A stretch of 64,000 nt of DNA from Buttiauxella sp. B2 (GTDB lineage Bacteria > Pseudomonadota > Gammaproteobacteria > Enterobacterales > Enterobacteriaceae), in contig NZ_VEXQ01000006.1 in NCBI RefSeq assembly GCF_006376615.1, positions 173,866-237,865 of the forward strand. The letters run 5' to 3'. Position numbers and translations under genes: made by a program. Position 1 is the stretch's first letter. Each line of letters starts with the position of its first letter. Positions 39,491-47,445 of the stretch are shown piece by piece. The notes under the pieces were generated by a model that made no database searches, had not been told where the DNA came from, and saw only the letters and a list, made by a program, of their open reading frames with translations.

Positions 39491-40441
39491 ATGAAACAGC
39501 TCGTGGTAGTGGCAATTGGTGGTAACAGCATCATTAAAGATAACGCCAGCCAGTCAGTCGAACATCAGCAAGTCGCGGTAAAAGAAGTCGCAGAGTCCGT
39601 TCTGGCTATGCTGGCATCGGATTACGACATCGTTCTGACTCACGGTAACGGCCCGCAGGTCGGACTGGATTTACGCCGTGCAGAAATTGCCCATGAAAAA
39701 GAAGGGCTGCCATTAACGCCGCTCGCCAACTGTGTTGCGGATACCCAGGGCGGCATCGGATATTTAATCCAACAGGCATTGAACAACCGCCTGGGGCGCA
39801 GCACGGATAAAAAAGCCGTCACCGTTATCACTCAAGTGGAGGTCGATAAAAACGACCCAAACTTTATCCATCCGACAAAACCGATTGGCGCGTTCTTTAG
39901 TGCGCCGCAGTGTGAAGCATTGAAAGTTGCACATCCTGACTGGCAATTTGTTGAGGACTCCGGCCGTGGTTACCGCCGAGTGGTGGCGTCTCCTGAGCCG
40001 ATTCGCATTGTTGAAGCTGATGCAATAAGTGCGCTCATCAAGCAAGGTTTTGTGGTGATAGGTGCTGGCGGCGGTGGCATTCCGGTTGTTCGCACTGAAC
40101 AGGGTGAATACCAGAGCGTGGATGCGGTTATCGACAAAGATCTTTCAACTGCATTGCTGGCCCGTGAAGTGAGCGCTGACATCCTCGTCATCACCACGGG
40201 GGTCGAGAAAGTGTGTATTAACTTTGGCAAGCCTGAACAGCGCGCGCTGGATGAAGTGACGGTCGCGCAGATGGAACGCTACAGCGAAGAAGGCCATTTC
40301 CCGCCTGGCAGCATGTTGCCGAAAATTACCGCAAGCCTTGCGTTCCTACGCAATGGTGGCAAACGCGTTGTCATCACCACCCCTGAAAAATTACCCGAAG
40401 CCCTACGCGGCGAAACCGGAACTCATATTGTTAACGCCTGA
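39491..40441 (+). CDS. yahI: YahI, carbamate kinase-like protein
   Basis: Carbamate kinase-family protein of 316 residues, the E. coli YahI length. The N-terminal motif is VVVAIGGNSIIKDNASQSVE, followed by LTHGNGPQVGLDLRRAEIAH, GAGGGGIPVV and the substrate-binding VIDKDLSTALLAREVSADIL. It would convert carbamoyl phosphate and ADP to ATP, carbon dioxide and ammonia. That fits as the energy-yielding step after the YahEFG carbamoyltransferase. Confidence 0.93.
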   Translation: MKQLVVVAIGGNSIIKDNASQSVEHQQVAVKEVAESVLAMLASDYDIVLTHGNGPQVGLDLRRAEIAHEKEGLPLTPLANCVADTQGGIGYLIQQALNNRLGRSTDKKAVTVITQVEVDKNDPNFIHPTKPIGAFFSAPQCEALKVAHPDWQFVEDSGRGYRRVVASPEPIRIVEADAISALIKQGFVVIGAGGGGIPVVRTEQGEYQSVDAVIDKDLSTALLAREVSADILVITTGVEKVCINFGKPEQRALDEVTVAQMERYSEEGHFPPGSMLPKITASLAFLRNGGKRVVITTPEKLPEALRGETGTHIVNA

Positions 40442-40456
40442 GAGCGGGAGAACTCG

Positions 40457-41845
40457 ATGAATAATGCTGAAAAAAGTCGCCGTGAATTTTTAAGCGGTAG
40501 CAGCAAAGTGGCGGCAGCCTGCGCGCTTTTTGGTGCCACCGGCTCTATGGCGTATGCTGCGAAACCAGCATCCACAGCCTGTGAGACAGATAATCGCATG
40601 AGCGCCATTAAAGAATCACACTATTACCTCGACAACGTTCTGCTGGAGGCGGGGTTCCGCCGCGATGGGCAGAATATCGTGGGAACGGAAACTGAGCTAA
40701 AAACGCTGGAAATCAAAGATGGCGTTATTGCGACGTTGCTCGCAAATAAACAACATCCTGATGTCACGCTTGCACATTACGATGCGGCGGGAAAATTGCT
40801 GTTACCGGCGATGCGCGACATGCACATCCATCTGGATAAAACGTTTTACGGCGGCCCGTGGCGTGTACATTCCCGCCCGGCGGGCACCACTATTCTGGAC
40901 ATGATCGCCCTTGAGCAAAAACTGCTGCCCGAGCTGCAACCAGTCACGCAGGAACGTGCGGAAAAACTGATTGATTTGATTCAGTCGAAAGGCTCAACCA
41001 TTGCTCGTAGCCATTGCAACATCGAACCCGTTTCCGGGCTGAAAAATCTGCAAAACCTGCAAACGGTGTTAGAGCGCCGTAAGGCAGGATTTAGCTGTGA
41101 AATCGTCGCGTTTCCACAACATGGCTTACTGCATTCAGATTCGGTTCAACTGATGCGTGAAGCGATGCAAGCGGGCGCTCACTACGTCGGTGGTCTTGAT
41201 CCCACCAACGTTGACGGCGCGATGGAAAAGTCCCTCGATACTATGTTCCAGATTGCCATCGACTACAAAAAAGGCGTGGATATTCACTTGCATGAAACCA
41301 GCCCTGCGGGTATTGCTGCAGTGAATTACATGGTTGAAACGGTTGAGAAAACCCCAGAGCTGAAAGGCAAACTGACCATCAGCCATGCGTTTGCGTTGGC
41401 AATGATGAATGAGCAACAGGTTGATGATATCGCCACGCGTATGGCGGCTCAGCAAATCACCATCGCATCCACCGTGCCGATTGGCACAATGCATATGCCA
41501 CTCAAGCAGTTACAAGAGAAAGGTGTGTTTGTGATGACCGGAACGGACAGCGTTATCGATCACTGGTCGCCATATGGCCTGGGTGACATGCTGGAGAAAG
41601 CCAATTTGTATGCGCAGCTCTACGAACGCGTGAGTGAATTGAATCTTTCACGATCGCTGGCGATTGCTACTGGCAACGTGCTGCCGCTTAACGATAAAGG
41701 CGAACGTGTGTGGCCAAAAGCGCAGGATGAAGCAAGCTTCGTGCTGGTGGATGCTTCTTGTTCGGCAGAAGCCGTGGCCCGTATTTCGCCACGTACCGCG
41801 ACATTCCATAAAGGCAATATGGTTTGGGGAGAGCTGAAGGTTTAA
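40457..41845 (+). CDS. yahJ: YahJ, amidohydrolase with a twin-arginine signal
   Basis: CodA-like amidohydrolase of 462 residues (E. coli YahJ 460). A twin-arginine export signal SRREFLSGSSKVAAACALFG is followed by the cleavage region SMAYAAK. Metal-binding motifs are MRDMHIHLDKTFYGG, GVDIHLHETSPAG, ISHAFALAMMNE and the aspartate in TGTDSVIDHWSPYG. It likely deaminates or opens a cyclic amide in the periplasm. The rest of the operon would then import and split the product. It is last in the operon, followed by a strong hairpin. Confidence 0.92.
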   Translation: MNNAEKSRREFLSGSSKVAAACALFGATGSMAYAAKPASTACETDNRMSAIKESHYYLDNVLLEAGFRRDGQNIVGTETELKTLEIKDGVIATLLANKQHPDVTLAHYDAAGKLLLPAMRDMHIHLDKTFYGGPWRVHSRPAGTTILDMIALEQKLLPELQPVTQERAEKLIDLIQSKGSTIARSHCNIEPVSGLKNLQNLQTVLERRKAGFSCEIVAFPQHGLLHSDSVQLMREAMQAGAHYVGGLDPTNVDGAMEKSLDTMFQIAIDYKKGVDIHLHETSPAGIAAVNYMVETVEKTPELKGKLTISHAFALAMMNEQQVDDIATRMAAQQITIASTVPIGTMHMPLKQLQEKGVFVMTGTDSVIDHWSPYGLGDMLEKANLYAQLYERVSELNLSRSLAIATGNVLPLNDKGERVWPKAQDEASFVLVDASCSAEAVARISPRTATFHKGNMVWGELKV

Positions 41846-41869
41846 TGCTCTGTAAGATGTTTATGTTTC

Positions 41870-41893
41870 TTCCCGGCACTCCGTTGCCGGGAA
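41870..41893. terminator. Bidirectional terminator between yahJ and trkG
   Basis: TTCCCGGCA, loop CTCCGT, TGCCGGGAA: a perfect 9-bp stem between the two convergent genes. Confidence 0.75.
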
Positions 41894-41901
41894 ACTCGTC
41901 A

Positions 41902-43359
41902 TTAACTACGCCAGAACGTTCTCGAGAATAGAATCAATACCGGATAAATTTCCAGTCGGCCTAATAACATGGCCGCGCACATCAAGTATTTTGCGCCATC
42001 ACTCAGTGTGCCAAACCCTGCGGCCGTCTCACCAAATCCCAGCCCCATATTGTTAATACAAGCCGCGACGGTAGCGAACGACGTTAAAAGGTCGTAGCCC
42101 ATCAGGTTCAGCGTCCAGATAAACAGAAAAGTGCAGGCGATGTAGAGAAAGAAAAAGCTCCACACTGAACGCAGCATTCTGTCATTAACCGGCGTTTTGC
42201 CCACGCGAATACTCATCACGGCACGAGGATGCGCAAGTTGATGAACTTCATGGCGGCTTTGTTTAAACAACACCAGAAAACGCAGTGCTTTAATCCCACC
42301 ACAGGTGGAACCCACGCAGCCACCAAAAAAACTGGCTGACAGCAGCAAAATGACGGTATGTACCGGCCAGGAGGCGTAATCGCCGGTTGCCAGACCGTTA
42401 TCGGTAATCATCGAGCTGGTCAGGAAAAAGGCATGCACAAATGACGCAGGCAGGGCGTACATTCCCGCTCGCCATACTTCAAGGGTGATTATCAAAATTA
42501 CGATGCTTGCGACCATCAGGAAGAATCGTAGCTCTGCACTTTTTAGAAAGGGTTTGATGCTGCGACGGCCCAGGGCAACAAAATAGAGCGTGAAGTTAAT
42601 CGCCGATAGTAGCGAAAAAGCCCCGGCAACCAGTTCGATGGCGTAGCTGTCGTAAAAGCCGATACTTTCTGTGCGTGTGGAAAATCCGCCAAGTGAAACG
42701 GTAGAAAGTCCGTGGCAAAGCGCGTCAAAGAAAGGCATTCCCGCAAGCCGATAGGCTAAGGTACAAGCGCCGCCCAGCAGTAAGTAAGTCAGCCACAGGC
42801 TTTTAGCCGTATCGGCCAGGCGCGGGGTAAGGCGTTCTTCTTTAAACGGTCCTGGCATTTCGGACTGATAAAGTTTCATGCCACCAATGCCCAGCAGGGG
42901 AAGCACTGCCACAGCAAGAACGATGACACCTAAGCCGCCGACAAAATTAAGCTGCGCTCGGTAATAGAGAATTGATTTAGGTAACGCGGAGACATCGTTA
43001 AAAACAGAAGCTCCAGTCGTGGTAATGCCCGAAACACCTTCAAATATGGCATCAGCAAGTGACACGTTATAGCTGTCATCTAGCCACAGCGGCATGGCGC
43101 TGATTAGAGAGAAAAGTAACCAAAACAAGACGATGATGATAAAACCATCACGTGTTTCGAGCTGAATATTAGAACGCCCCGTCAGCGCCCAGCAAACGCT
43201 TCCCACGGTAAAAGTGATGATAAAAGTATAAAGAAACCCAAAAAGGCTGCGCTCTTTCTCGACTAATGCCAGCAACATTGGCGGGATCATCGTCAAACTG
43301 TAGAGAACAACCAAAAAGGCGCATAGGTGAATGACAATTCTAAAGCGTGTTGAAATATA
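41902..43359 (-). CDS. trkG: TrkG-type potassium transporter
   Basis: Trk-system potassium channel subunit. From the ATG at 43359 (MYISTRFRIVIHLCAFLVVL) it has 485 residues, the length of E. coli TrkG; an earlier in-frame ATG at 43407 would add 16. Selectivity-filter segments are GVSGITTTGASV, GLSTVSLGGFSTRTESIGFY, SSMITDNGLATGDYASWP and AACINNMGLGFGET. The end GRLEIYPVLILFSRTFWRS matches TrkG. In K-12, trkG lies on the Rac prophage; here it lies among ordinary genes with no phage genes nearby. It needs TrkA for function. Confidence 0.9.
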   Translation of the reverse strand, partial: YISTRFRIVIHLCAFLVVLYSLTMIPPMLLALVEKERSLFGFLYTFIITFTVGSVCWALTGRSNIQLETRDGFIIIVLFWLLFSLISAMPLWLDDSYNVSLADAIFEGVSGITTTGASVFNDVSALPKSILYYRAQLNFVGGLGVIVLAVAVLPLLGIGGMKLYQSEMPGPFKEERLTPRLADTAKSLWLTYLLLGGACTLAYRLAGMPFFDALCHGLSTVSLGGFSTRTESIGFYDSYAIELVAGAFSLLSAINFTLYFVALGRRSIKPFLKSAELRFFLMVASIVILIITLEVWRAGMYALPASFVHAFFLTSSMITDNGLATGDYASWPVHTVILLLSASFFGGCVGSTCGGIKALRFLVLFKQSRHEVHQLAHPRAVMSIRVGKTPVNDRMLRSVWSFFFLYIACTFLFIWTLNLMGYDLLTSFATVAACINNMGLGFGETAAGFGTLSDGAKYLMCAAMLLGRLEIYPVLILFSRTFWRS

Positions 43360-43470
43360 CATCTGTGGTAGCCAGATACCCGCGTTATCAATCAGGTAGG
43401 ATGGCAAAGTATAGAATATTTCTGGTTGGAATGGCGACAGGGTGTTGATTTGGCGGAAGGCATTATTGAA

Positions 43471-43491
43471 TGGGCAACGCAGGATTGCCCA
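43471..43491 (-). terminator. Hairpin after the DUF1471 gene
   Basis: TGGGCAA, seven-base loop, TTGCCCA, 24 bases beyond the DUF1471 stop on the reverse strand. The opposite strand has a following T5 run, so it could also work on the plus strand. Confidence 0.5.
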
Positions 43492-43514
43492 TTTTTACTA
43501 AACCAGAATGAAGA

Positions 43515-43793
43515 TTATTTCTTCTTATACACGTCTGCTGTGCCGTGAATTTTATTACCGGTATTCGCAGAAGTTACCACGTAGAACTGGCCACCAAGGG
43601 CATCAGCTTTTTTAGAGAGTTCTTCTTTTGCGTCACTCGGTGCCATTTCGCCGTCAGTGACAATGGAACCTACTTTTACATACTGATCTTTGTGTTCTTT
43701 AAACGCTTCCTTGGTTAATAACTCCGCAGACATTGCGCCAAATGACACCGCGCTTAATGCTATCGTTGCAATAATGACTTGCGTAATTTTCAT
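43515..43793 (-). CDS. DUF1471 (YhcN/BhsA-family) periplasmic protein
   Basis: Small exported protein of 92 residues. The signal peptide is MKITQVIIATIALSAVSFGA with cleavage after MSA. The DUF1471 domain is recognised by YVKVGSIVTDGEMAPSDAKE, ELSKKADALGGQFYVVTSAN and HGTADVYKKK. Relatives (YhcN, BhsA, McbA, YdgH) respond to acid, oxidative stress or biofilm growth. AGAGG lies seven bases before the ATG. The role here is unknown. Confidence 0.87.
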   Translation of the reverse strand: MKITQVIIATIALSAVSFGAMSAELLTKEAFKEHKDQYVKVGSIVTDGEMAPSDAKEELSKKADALGGQFYVVTSANTGNKIHGTADVYKKK

Positions 43794-44077
43794 AACAAAC
43801 CTCTTTTTTGGGTTGTGGAAAATGCAATGCGATCCTTACGTTACGCTTATGACTATGGTTCAGTAAGTTGATTTTTGCCACTTTTGAATGATGACATTTT
43901 TGTTTAAAAATAAACAAGTACCGGATTTTTGGTGTGGTTTGTGGTATCGGCAGCTTGTGAAAACTCACCGGTTCCCGCAAAAAATATGCACGTTGGTTTA
44001 CAGATATGGGCGCTTTTGGGGATTTGTTGGGTGTCGCTGCACTAATCCGACCAAGGTTGAGAATATTTTGCGGGAGG
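43794..44077. other. Intergenic region, no gene seen
   Basis: Region between the DUF1471 start and the PTS terminator. It must contain the DUF1471 promoter, but I see no clear -35/-10 pair or operator. A 67-codon plus-strand reading here is rich in Cys and Trp and looks like chance. Confidence 0.5.
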
Positions 44078-44106
44078 AGAGGGTGGATTAACAACATCCA
44101 CCCTCT
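44078..44106 (-). terminator. Terminator hairpin of the PTS operon
   Basis: AGAGGGTGGAT, seven-base loop, ATCCACCCTCT: a perfect 11-bp stem nine bases beyond the EIIC stop. Confidence 0.65.
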
Positions 44107-44115
44107 ATTTTGGTT

Positions 44116-45474
44116 TTAAGACGTTATTTGCTCAGTTATTGGCACTGCTGCTGTTTCTTTTTGCAATTTACTGGCCTGCTCTTCGCGATATTTCAGGTTA
44201 TCCCAGATACGGAAGAACGGGTAATACATGACCAGCGAAATCCCCAGGTTCACGATTTGCAGTATCGAACCGGATATATGCCCGCCCGTTGCCAGGTATC
44301 CACTGACGATGATAGGTGTGGTAAACGGCAGTGCAATTCCCGCAGGTTTGGCGACAAGACCAGTAGTCATTGCCACGTAAGAAACGATGACTAATACCAC
44401 TGGCGTGAGGATAAACGGCACGACCAGATACGGGTTCATCACAATTGGAATGCCGAATACCATCGGTTCGCTGATGTTAAACAAGCTGCCCGGTGCGGCG
44501 ATTTTACCCAGTTGTTTCATCTGGACGCTACGGCTGCGGATCAGCATGAAAATCACCAGTCCGAGCAGGGCGCCGGTACCGCCTGGGGCAATCCACAAAT
44601 CATAAAACTGCTGCGTGATGATATGCGGAATGGGTAGCCCATTCTGAAACGCCTCGAGGTTTTCTGACATGTTGCTCAACCAGACCGGGCGGATAAACAC
44701 CAGAACGATGGTGTCGCCATGCAGACCCAGCATCCACAGAATACCAATCAACAATACCGAGATAATCATGCCTGGGAGCGAACCGCCAACATGGCTCATT
44801 GGGATGCCAACCAGTTCGGTTATCATGGTGTTGATATCGCCAAACGGTGTGGCTTCAACCAACAGGCGCAGCGCCAGAACAACCGCTAAAACACAGAAGC
44901 CTGGGATCAATGCCAGGAAGGATTTTGCCACCGCTGGCGGTACACCTTCTGGCATGCGGATAACCAGGTTACGGGCGTTGATAAAGCGATAAATCTCGGT
45001 TGAAAGCAGCGCAATAAGTATTGCGACAAACAATCCCTGGCTGCCAATCTGGCCCATCGGCATCACACCTTTTACCAGTTGAGCCGCGCCGCCCGCAGCT
45101 GGGGTAAACATAATGTGCTGAGGGATGGTCATAATAAACGCCACCAGGGAAACGGCCCCAGCGGTCAGCGGGTCAATGGTGCGGTATTTTTCCGCCAGGC
45201 GATAAGCGATACCAAAGGCTGAGATAATCGCCATGATGTCGTAAGTCGCCTTAACCGGATACAGCACTTTTTCCTGCCAGGTCGGGCCGAAAAACTCGCT
45301 CATCATTTGCGCATAACCCGGTATTGGCATGTAGGCAAAAATAAGGAAGAACGAGCCAATCAACATAAACGGCATATTAAGGATGATACCGTCACGCACT
45401 GAGAGCACGTGTTTTTGCCCGGCAATTTTTAGCGCGGTCGGCAGTACATATTTTTCGATAATTGATTTATTCAT
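44116..45474 (-). CDS. PTS EIIC, lactose/cellobiose/chitobiose family
   Basis: Membrane permease component of a sugar phosphotransferase system, 452 residues, about ten membrane spans. Family sequences are LSVRDGIILNMPFMLIGSFF, LWMLGLHGDTIVLVFIRPVW, GGTGALLGLVIFMLIRSRSV and GSLFNISEPMVFGIPIVMNP. It resembles ChbC/CelB. I place the start at the ATG at 45474; GTG codons at 45480 and 45486 are possible because AGGGGG lies just before them. It is last in the operon EIIB, GH4, EIIC. No EIIA gene is adjacent. Confidence 0.88.
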   Translation of the reverse strand: MNKSIIEKYVLPTALKIAGQKHVLSVRDGIILNMPFMLIGSFFLIFAYMPIPGYAQMMSEFFGPTWQEKVLYPVKATYDIMAIISAFGIAYRLAEKYRTIDPLTAGAVSLVAFIMTIPQHIMFTPAAGGAAQLVKGVMPMGQIGSQGLFVAILIALLSTEIYRFINARNLVIRMPEGVPPAVAKSFLALIPGFCVLAVVLALRLLVEATPFGDINTMITELVGIPMSHVGGSLPGMIISVLLIGILWMLGLHGDTIVLVFIRPVWLSNMSENLEAFQNGLPIPHIITQQFYDLWIAPGGTGALLGLVIFMLIRSRSVQMKQLGKIAAPGSLFNISEPMVFGIPIVMNPYLVVPFILTPVVLVIVSYVAMTTGLVAKPAGIALPFTTPIIVSGYLATGGHISGSILQIVNLGISLVMYYPFFRIWDNLKYREEQASKLQKETAAVPITEQITS

Positions 45475-45547
45475 AGACACAGACACCCCCTGCCCGGATA
45501 CGGGCTGACCGATCCGGGTATTATTATTGTTTTGGTGAATTGCTTAT

Positions 45548-46849
45548 TTATTTGCCGAACTGCGGCAACCACGCTTTGTTGATGCTCAGGACTTCTACTA
45601 CTAATGCTGAAGCCAGATTCACATCGGCCACCAGTGGATTTGCAACCAGCGCCAGTAACGCTTGCTGCTTATCACCATGAACGGCGGCCTCAATGGTCAG
45701 GCGTTCAAAATCTTTTACCTGCTGCGTCAGGCCATTCATCAGCGGTGGCAGTTTGCCAAACGCCAGTGGATGCGCGCCAAGTGCGTCAATCAGGCAATTG
45801 GTTTCAATCACCGCGTCGTCTGGCAAACCCTGAATCGCGCCGTTATTGGCGGTGTTAACGACCATCTCTACGCCGAGATTGTTATGCAGTGCGTCAATCA
45901 ATTGCACTGCAACTTCGGAATAGAACGAACCGCCACGCTGGCTGAGTTCTTCCGGCTTTTTATCAAGATTCGGGTCGGCGTACAGTTTAAATAATGATTC
46001 TTCAACCTTCATGACCTGCTCGGCACGTGTGCCTTTGGTCGCGGCGTCAGACAGCTCGTCTTCAAGCATGGTGCGCGTTTGCCAGAAGTAGCGGTGATAA
46101 GGGCAGGGAATGGCACGCAGTGCGCGTAACATGTCGGCAGGCCACGGTATCGCTTTAATGTTGTTCATGGAAAGCAGCTCGCCATCGCACAACATTTCGA
46201 TAACTTCGTCGGTGGCATCGCGCCCGTCAGCCAAAACTTTGTGTACCCAAACCATATGATTCAGACCCGCAAAGCGCAGTTTCACGGCATCGTGTGGCAG
46301 TTTCAGCATGTCGGCAATCATGTGATGCATCGTCACCGGCACATTACACAGGCCGATGATTTTTGCTTTACTGTTGCGCGATACCGCTTCCGTCACAATG
46401 CCTGCCGGATTGGTGAAGTTGATAATCCAGGCGTCTGGTGCGAGACGTTCCACCCGACGAGCAATATCGAGCATCACCGGAATAGTGCGCAGTGCTTTGG
46501 CAAATCCACCTACGCCGGTCGTTTCCTGGCCGAGTAGTTTGTGGCTTAAACCCAGACGCTCGTCGGCGGCGCGGGCGGGAAGTTGCCCCACGCGTAGTTG
46601 CGTTAAGACAAAGCTTGAGCCTTTGATAGCCTCATCGGCATCAAAATGCACCGAAACTTTCACCGTTTCCAGCCCGTTACGGTCGAGCATGCGGCGGGCG
46701 AGTGCGGCGATAATATCGACTTTCTGGCGGCCCGCTTCCACATCAACCAGTGCCAGCTCCGTTATTGGCAGTGAAGCGTGGCGCACAATCAATCCTTCAA
46801 TCAATTCTGGGGTGTAACTGCTTCCCCCACCAACAACGGTAATTTTCAT
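45548..46849 (-). CDS. GH4 6-phospho-beta-glucosidase / diacetylchitobiose-6-P hydrolase-like
   Basis: NAD- and manganese-dependent family 4 glycoside hydrolase, 433 residues. The dinucleotide motif is VVGGGSSYTPELIEGL; the core is INFTNPAGIVTEAV and the metal-binding cysteine is in IGLCNVPVTMHHM; RFAGLNHMVWV follows. These enzymes split phosphorylated disaccharides brought in by the adjacent PTS. Family members act on 6-phospho-cellobiose, other beta-glucosides, or chitobiose-6-P (ChbF); sequence alone does not decide which. It lies 16 bases after the EIIB gene. Confidence 0.87.
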   Translation of the reverse strand: MKITVVGGGSSYTPELIEGLIVRHASLPITELALVDVEAGRQKVDIIAALARRMLDRNGLETVKVSVHFDADEAIKGSSFVLTQLRVGQLPARAADERLGLSHKLLGQETTGVGGFAKALRTIPVMLDIARRVERLAPDAWIINFTNPAGIVTEAVSRNSKAKIIGLCNVPVTMHHMIADMLKLPHDAVKLRFAGLNHMVWVHKVLADGRDATDEVIEMLCDGELLSMNNIKAIPWPADMLRALRAIPCPYHRYFWQTRTMLEDELSDAATKGTRAEQVMKVEESLFKLYADPNLDKKPEELSQRGGSFYSEVAVQLIDALHNNLGVEMVVNTANNGAIQGLPDDAVIETNCLIDALGAHPLAFGKLPPLMNGLTQQVKDFERLTIEAAVHGDKQQALLALVANPLVADVNLASALVVEVLSINKAWLPQFGK

Positions 46850-46865
46850 GCTGTTCTCCGCGGCG

Positions 46866-47171
46866 TTAAGCCATAAGGGCGATGGCTTTATCCAGTACGC
46901 GATCGCCGCGCATGGTGCCGTAATCCATCATATCGATCACCGCGACAGGTAAGCCGCGCGGAGTAGAAATCTCGGTCAGGCGCTGTAATTCGTACTGCAC
47001 CTGGGGGCCAAGTAACACCACGTCGGCGTGGTGCAATTGGCTTTCAATTTCTGAAACCGGGAAGGCGTCGATTTCGACTTCCAGAGAACGCTTTGCGGCT
47101 TCAGCACGCATTTTCTGTACCAGCATGCTGGTGGACATCCCTGCGGCGCAGCACAACATAATTTTTTTCAT
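46866..47171 (-). CDS. PTS EIIB, cellobiose/chitobiose type
   Basis: Phosphocarrier EIIB subunit of 101 residues from the ATG at 47171 (MKKIMLCCAAGMSTS). The phosphorylated cysteine is Cys8 in the CAAGMSTS loop. The rest is typical (VVLLGPQVQYELQRLTEI). A longer frame to 47198 has no good ribosome site. It is first in the operon and divergent from the RpiR regulator; palindromes of one type fill the intergenic region. Confidence 0.9.
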   Translation of the reverse strand: MKKIMLCCAAGMSTSMLVQKMRAEAAKRSLEVEIDAFPVSEIESQLHHADVVLLGPQVQYELQRLTEISTPRGLPVAVIDMMDYGTMRGDRVLDKAIALMA

Positions 47172-47189
47172 TACAACTTTCCCCGTGTT

Positions 47190-47204
47190 TGAAAACATAT
47201 TTCA
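47190..47204. promoter_or_regulatory. TGAAA-N5-TTTCA operator, copy 1
   Basis: TGAAAACATATTTCA, 19 bases upstream of the EIIB start. It has the same format as the sites at 47232 and 47375 and is the likely binding site of the divergent RpiR-type regulator. Confidence 0.6.
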
Positions 47205-47231
47205 TACATTAGCCGTTTTGCTCAGTATTTA

Positions 47232-47246
47232 TGAAAATTATTTTCA
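47232..47246. promoter_or_regulatory. TGAAA-N5-TTTCA operator, copy 2
   Basis: TGAAAATTATTTTCA, extended to ATGAAAA/TTTTCAT arms. It is 42 bp from copy 1, centre to centre: four helical turns, so both lie on the same face of the DNA. Confidence 0.6.
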
Positions 47247-47374
47247 TGAGTGTGATCGCGGTTGGATTATTGTTTTGCGGCACTCTGGCGCAGTAAAAAT
47301 GTGATCTATACGGAAATAACACACATCTGATTGGTAAAGACTGTCGTGAGTCAGCCTGAGTAGACGAGATGGAT

Positions 47375-47389
47375 TGAAAAATAATTTCA
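47375..47389. promoter_or_regulatory. TGAAA-N5-TTTCA operator, copy 3
   Basis: TGAAAAATAATTTCA (TTGAAA/TTTCAA arms), 56 bases upstream of the regulator's ATG; suited to autoregulation or looping with copies 1 and 2. Confidence 0.6.
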
Positions 47390-47445
47390 AACATTTATGA
47401 TGCATTTAACGAGCAGCAAATGCCGATATCAGGACACCTCCCATT

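Noticed and set aside
43888..44091. 67-codon plus-strand ORF between the DUF1471 gene and the PTS operon
   Set aside because: Composition rich in Cys and Trp, no ribosome site, overlaps a terminator hairpin; looks like chance.
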